Shown here in pieces: positions 1 to 7,954 of a DNA stretch of 64,000 nt. A model generated the notes under the pieces. It ran no database searches, was not told where the DNA came from, and saw nothing but the letters and a program-made list of their open reading frames with translations. Where the stretch lies: positions 62,001 through 126,000 of the forward strand of contig NZ_SJPT01000011.1 of the NCBI RefSeq assembly GCF_007860095.1. Reading direction: 5' to 3'. The DNA is from Novipirellula galeiformis (lineage in GTDB: Bacteria; Planctomycetota; Planctomycetia; Pirellulales; Pirellulaceae). Both the position numbers and the translations under genes were made by a program. Position 1 is the first letter of the stretch; each line of letters opens with the position of its first letter.

Positions 1-72
1 TGGACCAGACAAGGGCGTGTGGAGTGAACCCCACGCGGCCGTTGAGCAGGACGCTTGATCGAGCCGCCGATC

Positions 73-1353
73 CTAACGAAAAAATGTGGGAGAGGGAGGA
101 CGAATATCGGACCCGCCAGGATAGGATTGTGCGGATTCAGGAGCTTGTTGGAGGGGGCGTAACGCGATCCCCGAGCGTGAAAACGATTGCTCCGGTTGAG
201 GCTGTGCGGCGGAATAGGTGCTGCTGCGTCGAACCGAAGGGGGGAGCAGCCGATCCGATGCCATCCCGCGGTTCGAATTCGAGGGTGGTGTGCTGCGTCC
301 GTAGCCAGGCTGCGCGGCGGGATTGGCCGCGACCGCATCGGTTTGGTGATCTCCGTCCAACTTGCGACGTTGGTACCATCCGTTCGCGTGCGAGCTGGCG
401 AGCGCTGTCGCCTGCGTGGCTGCCGATTGCGATCGGGTTGCTGGTGAAGGTGTTTCCATTTGAGCTAAACGAACCGAACCAGTGGCCCGGGGGTCAACCG
501 TCGAGTTCACAGGTGCAACGTTGTTCGAGGGCGAGTTGATTGCGACACGACTGTCTCCGACATCGATGTTCGAGCCGCGTTTGGCAAACTTCTCTACCGG
601 TCCGCTGCCCGCGGCAACCCAGGCGAGCCAGTAGTCCTGCAGCTCGGCCAACGATTCATAGCCGTAGTGTTTGCGAACATTCGCAGTCCACGATGGATTC
701 TGCATGTAATCTTGCAGGAATTGAATGAACGTTTGCGGGCTGTCTTGATCGATCAAAAAGCGACAGACCGAGTAGCCTTGGGCGTACATCGGCAAGACAT
801 CGTTAGGGTACTCGGTCAACAGAAACAATTTGTTCATGGCGATCCCGCGACGCGTTCCCAGGAACTCTCGCAGCTTCGCTTCGTGTTTTTGACGCTCCGA
901 CTCGTGCTCGACGGTCGTGCAAATGCCCTCATCGGCCCAGCGAGGTAGCGGGCGTCCGAAATGGGTGGCCAGAATGGTATGGGTGACTTCGTGGGGAAGG
1001 ACACTGTCAAGAATTCGCTCGGGCGTGCCCACCACTTCCATCTGGAAATCGCGAACCGGAGCACGGTTGTACGTCGTCACTCCTTGAGCCGCTAATTGCG
1101 GTCCCGAAACAACGCGGACGGGACAGGGCACAGGCCATGGTGGCAACGGGGCACCCAGCCAATACGTCGCTAAGTCCTTGCGGTAACGCTCGGCAGCTTC
1201 GCCAACCGCTTGAGCTAACGCTTGATCGGGCGCGTGGATTAGAAAGTTCTGAGTTCGGAAGTTCGCGGCTTCCGCGCCGTTCCCAACCAACACGGCTGAT
1301 GCAATACCAGCCACCGCGAATACGAGACGTCGTAATATCAATCCGGCTTCCAT
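73..1353 (-). CDS. secreted gluzincin-like (peptidase MA-type) protein
   Basis: 426-residue protein with an N-terminal signal sequence (about residues 1-30, ending in an AEA-type cleavage site), so it is probably exported. The motif HEVTH at residues 121-125 is a HExxH zinc site, and ADEG at 140-143 offers the glutamate third ligand. This HExxH plus ADE spacing is that of peptidase-MA-like gluzincins, so a zinc metallopeptidase is the likely role; substrate unknown. The C-terminal 170 residues are Ser/Pro/Gln-rich, low-complexity and probably disordered. The start ATG has a GGGGAG ribosome-binding site about ten bases upstream. The gene stands alone on the minus strand, with 587 bases of gene-free DNA in front of it. 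Activity is unproven, and a non-catalytic structural role is possible. Confidence 0.8.
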   Translation of the reverse strand: MEAGLILRRLVFAVAGIASAVLVGNGAEAANFRTQNFLIHAPDQALAQAVGEAAERYRKDLATYWLGAPLPPWPVPCPVRVVSGPQLAAQGVTTYNRAPVRDFQMEVVGTPERILDSVLPHEVTHTILATHFGRPLPRWADEGICTTVEHESERQKHEAKLREFLGTRRGIAMNKLFLLTEYPNDVLPMYAQGYSVCRFLIDQDSPQTFIQFLQDYMQNPSWTANVRKHYGYESLAELQDYWLAWVAAGSGPVEKFAKRGSNIDVGDSRVAINSPSNNVAPVNSTVDPRATGSVRLAQMETPSPATRSQSAATQATALASSHANGWYQRRKLDGDHQTDAVAANPAAQPGYGRSTPPSNSNRGMASDRLLPPSVRRSSTYSAAQPQPEQSFSRSGIALRPLQQAPESAQSYPGGSDIRPPSPTFFR

Positions 1354-1940
1354 GCCGCAGCACTCCCCGTAGTATCCGTACTAGTTTCGACTCATTGATC
1401 GCTCGGTTAGTCGTTCTTGCTTGCAACCTTCGATGACAATCCTCGCCACCAGGGTCACCAAACCGACCAGCGTCGCGGGCAGTCTAGGCGAATCAAACGC
1501 GTTAGAGATAGACGAATAATCCCGATCGCGACCTCGGCGGCGGATTCCCGCTTCATCAAATCCGTTTTCTTGAGCCCTTTTTGCCCGATTTTCGAATTAA
1601 ATTCTGCTAAATCGGCGTGTCGAAAAACGAGTGAATTTTGACAAGACGCTCACCATGGCGACGGTCATCCTGCCTGAGGTGGGGCAGGTGCCTGCGTCCG
1701 CTTTCACCGAAACTCTCGGCCTCCGAGTTTCAACCATCGCTCGAGGTTTCCCCGGGCAATTCCGCAGTTGAGGCAAGCTGTGCAGTCGCTCATCTACAAT
1801 GCTTCGTCGCTTCCGTCGTCGCGGACCAGGAAAATTTGCTCGTTCGGCAATCCTTGCCACCGTTCGCGCCGTAGAAGCTACGAAATGTAGATAGCATTAG
1901 GCGCTAGCCACGCGTTTCTTCGTGGTTTTTGGATAGATTG
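1354..1940. other. gene-free stretch
   Basis: Between the secreted HExxH protein and the DUF2461 gene. Short open frames exist on both strands but none has a family signature, a good ribosome-binding site or a consistent coding pattern. The minus-strand promoter of the HExxH gene should lie near 1360-1450. No repeat or RNA gene was recognised. Confidence 0.5.
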
Positions 1941-2627
1941 CTAATAGGGGACCTCGATCGCATCACATAAAAATTGCATTAGCGGCCGCGCGGCACGGAC
2001 ACGAGCGATCAAAATTTGCACGATCTCCGCGCTGGTCATCTCGGCTTCGCTGAGCGTCGCGAGTGCAATGAAATCGATCCTTCGCAAATCATCGATCATC
2101 GGATGGGTTTTGTCGTATTGGCGAGGCGTCGTCTTTAACCTCTCGCCGGCAAACTCAAAATCCTGGCGAAATTTCTTATGATCGCGAGTTTTGATCCACG
2201 CTTTGGGGTCTTTGTCGATGGCATTGCGAATCGCCGCCAAGACGTTTCGCTCAGGCCGCCAGCACCCCATGCCGATAAAACACTCGTCTGGGGCCAGATG
2301 GATGTAGGCTCCGGGAGCGTGGATGTTCGTGTCGGCTTGATGCCGTAGTGAGATGCCGACGTTGGTTTTATACGGCGTTTTATCCTTGGAAAATCGTGTG
2401 TCGCGATAGATTCGCATCACCGACCCGCCATGAGACTTGGGGATTGCCGAAAGCATCGGGGCCGAGCGAGCCAGCGGTTTATCGAGCTGCCGCACCAATT
2501 CCACAGCAGGGTCGCGTACCTCCGTTTGGTATCGAAGCTTGTTTTCGTTGAACCAATCTCGATTGTTATTCGATTGCAGTTCACGCAAGAAACGAAATAA
2601 TGCCTGGGGAATAACGGGCTGTGCCAT
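1941..2627 (-). CDS. DUF2461 (TIGR02453-type) family protein
   Basis: 228-residue cytoplasmic protein matching the DUF2461 family throughout its length. Family-typical stretches are the N-terminal FLRELQSNNNRDWFNENK, the central RIYRDTRFSKDKTPYKTN and HLAPDECFIGMGCWRPE. The length is normal for the family, whose biochemical function is unknown. No signal peptide or membrane segment. It is a single gene, divergent from nadE downstream, with several short palindromic repeats in the shared upstream region. Family assignment is secure, function is not. Confidence 0.88.
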   Translation of the reverse strand: MAQPVIPQALFRFLRELQSNNNRDWFNENKLRYQTEVRDPAVELVRQLDKPLARSAPMLSAIPKSHGGSVMRIYRDTRFSKDKTPYKTNVGISLRHQADTNIHAPGAYIHLAPDECFIGMGCWRPERNVLAAIRNAIDKDPKAWIKTRDHKKFRQDFEFAGERLKTTPRQYDKTHPMIDDLRRIDFIALATLSEAEMTSAEIVQILIARVRAARPLMQFLCDAIEVPY

Positions 2628-2651
2628 GCAAAGATCACAAGTGGGGGGAGA

Positions 2652-2769
2652 GTCGTGGATCGCTCCGCGATCCTGACGTGGCGCGAGATTGCGGAACTGA
2701 TGCCCGGCGTAAAGACCGCGGAGCGATCAACGACATTTGCGTCACGACCGCGGAGCGATCAACGACATT
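2652..2769. repeat. three copies of a short dispersed palindrome (GATCGCnGAGCGATC type)
   Basis: A motif of the form GATCGCGGAGCGATCAACGAC, with an inner palindrome GATCGC / GCGATC, occurs three times in this intergenic region: inverted at 2652-2672, and direct at 2714-2737 and 2746-2769 (the last two share a 24-base core and start 32 bases apart). Further copies lie at 7928-7949 and 55886-55907. All are outside genes, as expected of a REP-like extragenic element. Confidence 0.75.
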
Positions 2770-2904
2770 GTTCAGATTCAATGGCGACTTTACTGGAATT
2801 CCTCCTCTCACGCACACTCCCCATTATTCCTGTGGGATTTGGCAAGTAAAATCGTGTCACTCCCCCCCCTCGAACTGATCTTCTTCCTTTAAAGGCCTTT
2901 CGCT

Positions 2905-4899
2905 TTGTCTGCACACGGTTTCTTTCGGATCACGGTCGCGTCCCCCGTGGTCTTGGTCGCCAATCCCGCAGCGAATGCCAAGGCGATGATTCGGGTCATG
3001 GATTCATGCGACTCGGACCTCATCCTGTTTCCGGAACTGAGCTTGACCGGTTACACGTGTGGCGATCTGTTCGCAACCGAATCGCTACAGAAGGCGACGC
3101 TTGCCGCCTTGAAAATGTTGGTTGATCATAGTCGTTTGGCTCCGCGGCAAACGGTGATTGTCGGGTTGCCGATCGCGGTGGACGATTCCTTGATGAACAC
3201 CGCTGCGGTGATCGCCAACGGTCGAATCGAAGGCATCGTGCCAAAATCGTTCCTGCCGACGTATCGCGAGTTTTATGAAGGTCGCCATTTCCGCGCCGCT
3301 TCCACCTGCGATCCTTCTTGGGTCGAAATCTTGGGAACGAGGGTGCCGTTCGGGATCGATCTATTGTTCCAACAAGCCGATGCAACCATTGGGATCGAAA
3401 TTTGTGAAGACCTCTGGGTTCCGATTCCCCCGTCGAGCAGCGCGGCACTGGCCGGTGCAAATGTTTTGGTCAATCTATCGGCCAGCAACGAAACGATCGG
3501 GAAAGCCCAGTGGCGACGCGATTTGATTCGCAGCCAATCGGGGCGCTGCATTGCCGCCTACGCGTACGCTTCGGCGGGTCCCGGCGAATCCAGTTCCGAT
3601 CTGGTTTTCGGAGGCCACTGCTTGATCGCTGAAAACGGTGCGATCTTGGACGAGTCACGCACGATCGTCGATCAAGCCGCGGCGACCCAGGCAAGCGAAA
3701 CCGTGGTCACGGTCGATGTTGATTTGGCGCGTCTGGCTCACGATCGACGTGTGACTGGATCGTTTGATGACGCCAAGCCTTCCCTGCGGATGGACTATCG
3801 TTGGATTGAAATGGAGCATGGCGAAACGCCCTCTACGGCGCGATCTCCCGATTTGATTCGTGTTGTCGACGCCCATCCCTTTGTGCCCAAGACGTCGAGT
3901 GAATTAGAAGCTCGTTGTGAAGAGATCTTTGCGATTCAAGCCAGCGGACTATGTAAGCGTTTATCGCGGTTGTCCAATACGACGACGTTGGCGATCGGTA
4001 TTTCCGGAGGCCTCGATAGCACCTTGGCATTGTTGGTGGCGCTGCGTGCAGTTGACGCAATGAAGCTACCGCGCGGCAACATTCGCGGGATCACGATGCC
4101 GGGCTACGGTACCACCGTGCACACCAAGACGAGCGCGGATCGGTTGATTGAATTGACCGAGATCCGTAGCGAGACGATTGACATTCGGCAATTGTGTCTC
4201 GACACATTTCGGTCCCTCGATCACAAACCGCTGGGGATCGAGATCAACGAAACCACGACGCCCGAATCGCTGCAAGCGGCGCTGCACGACGTCCCAGTGG
4301 AAACTGCCGATTTGACTTTCGAGAATGTGCAGGCGCGAATTCGCACGATGTTATTGATGAACCGTGGCTTTGTGCTTGGCACCGGTGACATGAGCGAGCA
4401 AGCACTCGGTTGGTCGACCTACAATGCCGACCACATGTCGATGTACAACGTCAATACATCGATTCCGAAAACCTTGGTGAAGTTTCTCGTGCGTTACGCC
4501 GCGGACCATTATTTCAGCGGGGAGGTTACGGAGTTATTGCATCGCATCGCCGACACGCCAATCTCGCCGGAATTGATGCCCCCGCGTGCCGACGGAACCA
4601 TTCGTCAGGAGACCGAGGCCTCGATCGGCGCCTACGAATTGCATGATTTCTTTTTGTATCATTTTGTGCGTCATGGCTGTGATCGAGATCGAATTCGCTT
4701 CCTCGCCAAGCATGCCGAGTTCGATGCCCCGCACGATGACGCGACCATCGACGCAACGCTCGATACGTTCTTCGAGCGTTTCTTCAAGAATCAATTCAAA
4801 CGCAACTGCGTCCCAGATGGCCCCAAGGTGGGATCGGTCAGCCTCTCACCGCGAGGCGATTGGCGAATGCCGAGCGATGCCGACAGCGACGCGTTCTAG
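2905..4899 (+). CDS. nadE: glutamine-dependent NAD(+) synthetase
   Basis: 664-residue two-domain enzyme that makes NAD from deamido-NAD with ammonia from glutamine. The N-terminal nitrilase-type amidase has the Glu (PELSLTGY), the Lys (VPKSFLPTYREFYE) and the nucleophilic Cys at about residue 167 (GIEICEDLW). The C-terminal synthetase carries the ATP pyrophosphatase loop SGGLDS near residue 367, followed by TMPGYGT and GTGDMSEQALGW. The start is TTG: an in-frame stop lies just upstream at 2890-2892, AAAGG precedes it, and the resulting N-terminus (HGFFRITVASP) is that expected of long NadE enzymes. The stop codon shares a CTAG palindrome with the stop of the convergent downstream gene. Function is confident. 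Confidence 0.95.
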   Translation: MSAHGFFRITVASPVVLVANPAANAKAMIRVMDSCDSDLILFPELSLTGYTCGDLFATESLQKATLAALKMLVDHSRLAPRQTVIVGLPIAVDDSLMNTAAVIANGRIEGIVPKSFLPTYREFYEGRHFRAASTCDPSWVEILGTRVPFGIDLLFQQADATIGIEICEDLWVPIPPSSSAALAGANVLVNLSASNETIGKAQWRRDLIRSQSGRCIAAYAYASAGPGESSSDLVFGGHCLIAENGAILDESRTIVDQAAATQASETVVTVDVDLARLAHDRRVTGSFDDAKPSLRMDYRWIEMEHGETPSTARSPDLIRVVDAHPFVPKTSSELEARCEEIFAIQASGLCKRLSRLSNTTTLAIGISGGLDSTLALLVALRAVDAMKLPRGNIRGITMPGYGTTVHTKTSADRLIELTEIRSETIDIRQLCLDTFRSLDHKPLGIEINETTTPESLQAALHDVPVETADLTFENVQARIRTMLLMNRGFVLGTGDMSEQALGWSTYNADHMSMYNVNTSIPKTLVKFLVRYAADHYFSGEVTELLHRIADTPISPELMPPRADGTIRQETEASIGAYELHDFFLYHFVRHGCDRDRIRFLAKHAEFDAPHDDATIDATLDTFFERFFKNQFKRNCVPDGPKVGSVSLSPRGDWRMPSDADSDAF

Positions 4900-6023
4900 C
4901 GAAGCCCGTGGACGCCGAGTGTTTTCGCCCAGGTTGCGTTGAAGCTGCCCAAACGGTCGCTTTCACTGACGCTGCATAACGATTCATAGAGTCCTCGAAA
5001 CCGCTCCGTCAACTCACCCAAGTGTTCACGAGCAAAATCCCCCCAGCGTGGATCGTACTCGTGCGGTTTGTCCGAGGGGGTCGCGGGATGTGAGGTCGGC
5101 TTGGATGGCTGCGATTGGCGTGTCAAATCGATCAATTCGTTGCACCATCCATCGACGGCGACCGCCGACGCGCCTAAGGTCACCAACTTCACCGCATCGT
5201 CTGGGGTGATCACCCCCGGCACCACCCAAAGTGGAACATGCGAATGATTCTCGGTATTCATCATCTGGCGAGCCCGTCGTGTGATCGCAGCCAGTTCTAA
5301 ACCTTCGAGCTGGATTTCATCAAGTCGGAGGATCAATCCATCGGGTTGTGACGCTAGCAGCTTTGGCAATTCATCCGCCATTCGATACGGGCCCATCGAG
5401 ACGAACACGGCGGCGGAGTTTGCCAATCGTCGCAATTGGCGCACCTTGGAATCCAAGTGGTCGATGGAAACGACATCGGGCGGAAACGTTGCTGCCGGCA
5501 CCCAACCGCCACCGGCGACCGGTGCTGTCGCCGGAGCGGCTTCCCAGCGCTGGATTTGTGCAGGCGAATAGGCAAATCGTCCAGAGACATCGCGCGCCAT
5601 CATCAAACGCAAATCGACGATGTCCGCGTGATCGAAATCAGTGACCGTTAATCCGTAGCGCTCCGAGCGATAAGGCACAATCCGTCGATAGCGGCGGCGA
5701 GTCGATTCCTCGTTTGCAGCACTCGAATCAACGGTTCGCCCGGCATGAAAGACAGGTTCATGGTGTGGCGCTGACAGATCGCTGCGCATGGCGGTGACAA
5801 GAATATCGAGTTCACCAACCGCGACCGCTAAGTTGTCCGCTTGCTCCAACGTCACTTGATACCACGGTGGATCGTACCAGAATAGCGGTAAAGGCAGCGG
5901 CAAGGCCTCGCCATGCTGCCGTGCAATCGTTCCCCGTTGGGAATCAACCTGCACTCCGGTCCACGGTGTATTGACCGTTGGGGGGAGTAGATGCAGCGGC
6001 GCGAGTCGATGTTTTGTGTTCAT
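4896..6023 (-). CDS. degenerate glutamate-synthase FMN-domain-like protein
   Basis: About 375 residues from the ATG at 6023, which has a purine-rich GGAAAGAGA upstream; a TTG at 6044 would add seven residues. The second half reads like a worn copy of the glutamate synthase central barrel: GGGWVPAA resembles the KPGEGGxLPG segment, VVSIDHLDSKVRQLRR resembles the IYSIEDLAQLIYDLK helix, and VITPDDAVKLVTLGASAVAVDG resembles the late barrel strand that lists flavin-binding turns. The HDGGTGASP signature and iron-sulfur cysteines are not visible, so normal glutamate synthase activity is doubtful. It sits 27 bases behind a GXGXG protein, the other GltS module, in the same direction, which supports the kinship. 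The first 150 residues are unrecognised. It could equally be a scaffold or regulatory relic. Homology is my reading, not a search result. Confidence 0.7.
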   Translation of the reverse strand: MNTKHRLAPLHLLPPTVNTPWTGVQVDSQRGTIARQHGEALPLPLPLFWYDPPWYQVTLEQADNLAVAVGELDILVTAMRSDLSAPHHEPVFHAGRTVDSSAANEESTRRRYRRIVPYRSERYGLTVTDFDHADIVDLRLMMARDVSGRFAYSPAQIQRWEAAPATAPVAGGGWVPAATFPPDVVSIDHLDSKVRQLRRLANSAAVFVSMGPYRMADELPKLLASQPDGLILRLDEIQLEGLELAAITRRARQMMNTENHSHVPLWVVPGVITPDDAVKLVTLGASAVAVDGWCNELIDLTRQSQPSKPTSHPATPSDKPHEYDPRWGDFAREHLGELTERFRGLYESLCSVSESDRLGSFNATWAKTLGVHGLR

Positions 6024-6050
6024 GGATGCGTCTCTTTCCGACAAATCAAG

Positions 6051-6806
6051 CTATCGCCAATTCGGGACTACTTCGCCTCGCCGAGCCTCTTCGGCACGCA
6101 ACATCGCTTCGGGAACGACGCGGCGAAACTCGTTGGCATCGCCGCGAATCGATGCGTTGATTAGTAACAGCCCCAGTCGCAGTTGTTCGCGTTTTCGCAG
6201 CGGCGCCTCGGTCACTCCATCTGCTAAACTTTCCGCGCGGCCGCGAATAAAGACGGTGACGTTGTTCATTGCATCCCCCAGATTTCGGCCCGCATCCCCT
6301 CCGATCACAATCATCCCTCCGATCGCCCCGACCCCCACTTCGTGGCCCACGTCCTCGCGCACAAAGATGCCGCCTGAGCGCATCCCCGCGCCGCAACGGT
6401 CGCCCGATTCGCCATAGATCGCCAACGTACCGCCGGTCATCGCCGCTCCCGCGCCCACGCCCGCGTTGCCGCGAATCCGCACCGCACCACTGCGCATCCC
6501 TTCGCCGACGCCATGGCCGACGTTGCCGGTTTGACGAATGTCGGCTTCGGCGTTGTAGGCAAACGCATAATCGCCCAGCGAGCCCGCGATTTGAATCCGC
6601 ACCGTTGCGTTCAATCGCATCAGCGCTGCGTGTTGGCCATCGGCACCGTCGATTTGAATCTGGGGTAGCGAAGCGTCGCCCTCCGCACCGGCAACCGCAT
6701 CGATGGCGGCAATCAACTCGGCATCGGTCATCGTTTTCATCGAAAAAACATGACGCTTACCCGACGACGAATCTTTTTGCGGTAGTTCCGCTTCATCCGA
6801 CGACAT
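6051..6806 (-). CDS. GXGXG-domain protein (glutamate synthase C-terminal-type beta-helix)
   Basis: 251 residues. The core, about residues 70-195, is a run of glycine-rich turns of the type GNVGHGVGEGMRSG, GNAGVGAGAAMTGG and GESGDRCGAGMRSG, each about 20 residues. This is the right-handed beta-helix of the glutamate synthase C-terminal GXGXG domain, also found as free subunits in GlxC/MgsB proteins and in formylmethanofuran dehydrogenase subunit C. A free subunit with an FMN-barrel-like partner immediately downstream favours the glutamate-synthase lineage. No glutamine amidotransferase subunit is adjacent, unlike glx/mgs operons. The start at 6806 lacks a clear ribosome-binding site, and ATG at 6740 (MKTMTDAEL) is an alternative. 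A sigma-54-like element lies about 90 bases upstream. Confidence 0.8.
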   Translation of the reverse strand: MSSDEAELPQKDSSSGKRHVFSMKTMTDAELIAAIDAVAGAEGDASLPQIQIDGADGQHAALMRLNATVRIQIAGSLGDYAFAYNAEADIRQTGNVGHGVGEGMRSGAVRIRGNAGVGAGAAMTGGTLAIYGESGDRCGAGMRSGGIFVREDVGHEVGVGAIGGMIVIGGDAGRNLGDAMNNVTVFIRGRAESLADGVTEAPLRKREQLRLGLLLINASIRGDANEFRRVVPEAMLRAEEARRGEVVPNWR

Positions 6807-6895
6807 AAATCTTTGGCTTTGATTTTAAAAATGAGGAGAGAAACCGTAGCGGCGTTGATGCGTCACCAAACTTGCGCAATGGTTCGTCCATCGTT

Positions 6896-6909
6896 GCAAG
6901 CAGTGTACC
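6896..6909 (-). promoter_or_regulatory. possible sigma-54 promoter for the GXGXG / GltS-like operon
   Basis: Read on the minus strand the sequence is GGTAC-N5-TTGC, followed by A. This differs by one base from the core GGCAC-N5-TTGC with exact -24/-12 spacing. It lies about 90 bases before the start codon, close to the distance of the better site in front of glnN. One mismatch in the -24 element makes it tentative. Confidence 0.35.
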
Positions 6910-6965
6910 TTACGGGGGCAAAGCTCGCGCTGCATTTCCCCGCTACCGAATTGGGTCATGAAAAT

Positions 6966-7865
6966 TCACGCTAGGAACTCCTGTCGCAGCACCGCTCGCA
7001 CGATTGCTTCCATTTTACCTTCGGCCGCTCGCCCCGCAGCCAAGACTTCCTCGTGATTGGCTACCGCAGCGGAATCGGGGTTCGCCACGTTGCTGACCAT
7101 CGACAAACCTAACGTTCGCATGCCCACGCTCATCGCCGCCAAAACCTCGGGAACCGTGCTCATCCCCGCCACATCCGCTCCCATCCGACGCATCATCCGG
7201 TATTCGGCCCGCGTCTCATAATTGGGACCTAGCGTGGCCAAATAGGTCCCCTGGTACGCCGCAAAGTTGTTTTCCATTGCGGCGGTCAGGGCGATTTTGG
7301 ACATAGCGGGGTCGTAAGCGTTGCCATGGTGCAGGGGAGGGAAACCGCCACGGGGTTCGCCCAGATTGCCTAGGTTCGCGTCCCTCACGCCTGAGTCATT
7401 CGATAGGCCGTTGCCACGCAAGAAATCAAGGTGATCGCGAATCACGACGATATCACCGACCTTTAGTTTGGGGTTCAAACCGCCCGCTGCGTTGCTAACG
7501 ACAAGCTGTTTCGCTCCGATCGCCGCCATCACCTGCACCGGAAACGCGACCTGATCGCGGTTCCATCCCTCATAGCAATGAAAGCGGCCCGCCATCGCGA
7601 CGACCGGCACTTGTTCACATTGGCCGATCAGCAATTGGCCTCGATGCCCGCTGGCGGTCGAAGTGGCAAAGCCAGGGATCGCGGCAAACGGGATGGCAAC
7701 CGCGTCTTCGATTTTTTCGGCGAATCCGCCCAATCCGCTCCCCAGGATAATCGCGACAGCGGGAGCAAGTTCGGTATGTTGGCGGATCAAGGCCACCGCT
7801 TCATCGATGCGGCGGAGTGATGGGGCCGTTTGCGGGGGAGCGTTGGTGGAACGATTCTGCTGCAT
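6966..7865 (-). CDS. purine nucleoside phosphorylase, paralogue 1 (6-oxopurine type)
   Basis: 299-residue trimeric-type purine nucleoside phosphorylase, which cleaves inosine or guanosine with phosphate. Recognisable sites: phosphate loop ILGSGLGG, SGHRGQL, GRFHCYEG, SNAAGGLNP, GPNYETRAE with the purine-binding Glu, GMSTVPE, and VSN with the Asn that binds 6-oxopurines, followed twelve residues later by the ribose-binding His (ANHEEV). All key residues of the human-type enzyme are present, so activity on inosine/guanosine is likely. The ATG has a strong AGGAG site seven bases upstream. A second paralogue lies 89 bases upstream on the same strand, probably ahead of it in one transcript. Confidence 0.93.
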   Translation of the reverse strand: MQQNRSTNAPPQTAPSLRRIDEAVALIRQHTELAPAVAIILGSGLGGFAEKIEDAVAIPFAAIPGFATSTASGHRGQLLIGQCEQVPVVAMAGRFHCYEGWNRDQVAFPVQVMAAIGAKQLVVSNAAGGLNPKLKVGDIVVIRDHLDFLRGNGLSNDSGVRDANLGNLGEPRGGFPPLHHGNAYDPAMSKIALTAAMENNFAAYQGTYLATLGPNYETRAEYRMMRRMGADVAGMSTVPEVLAAMSVGMRTLGLSMVSNVANPDSAAVANHEEVLAAGRAAEGKMEAIVRAVLRQEFLA

Positions 7866-7927
7866 CTTGTTACTCCTGAAAATGGCGTCTTTCCTAAATT
7901 CGAAGCCGATGCAGATGCAGGCGTATC

Positions 7928-7949
7928 GATCGCGGAGCGATCAACGACA
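7928..7949 (+). repeat. dispersed palindrome copy between the two phosphorylase genes
   Basis: GATCGCGGAGCGATCAACGA at 7928-7947, matching the copies at 2652-2769 and 55886-55907. It lies just past the stop of the upstream phosphorylase gene and could form a short hairpin in the transcript. Confidence 0.75.
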
Positions 7950-7954
7950 AACGC

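Noticed and set aside
24-539. 171-codon plus-strand open frame at the window start
   Set aside because: Entirely antisense to the low-complexity 3' part of the secreted HExxH gene; no domain, basic and Cys/Arg-rich composition typical of a shadow frame.
1597-1860. 87-codon minus-strand frame in the gene-free stretch
   Set aside because: Arg-rich, no ribosome-binding site, no domain, and overlapping an equally long frame on the other strand.
6051-6806. FhcC/FwdC (formylmethanofuran dehydrogenase subunit C) as identity of the GXGXG protein
   Set aside because: That subunit also has GXGXG repeats and occurs in planctomycetes, but no FhcA, B or D gene is adjacent and the partner looks like the GltS barrel. 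Not fully excluded.
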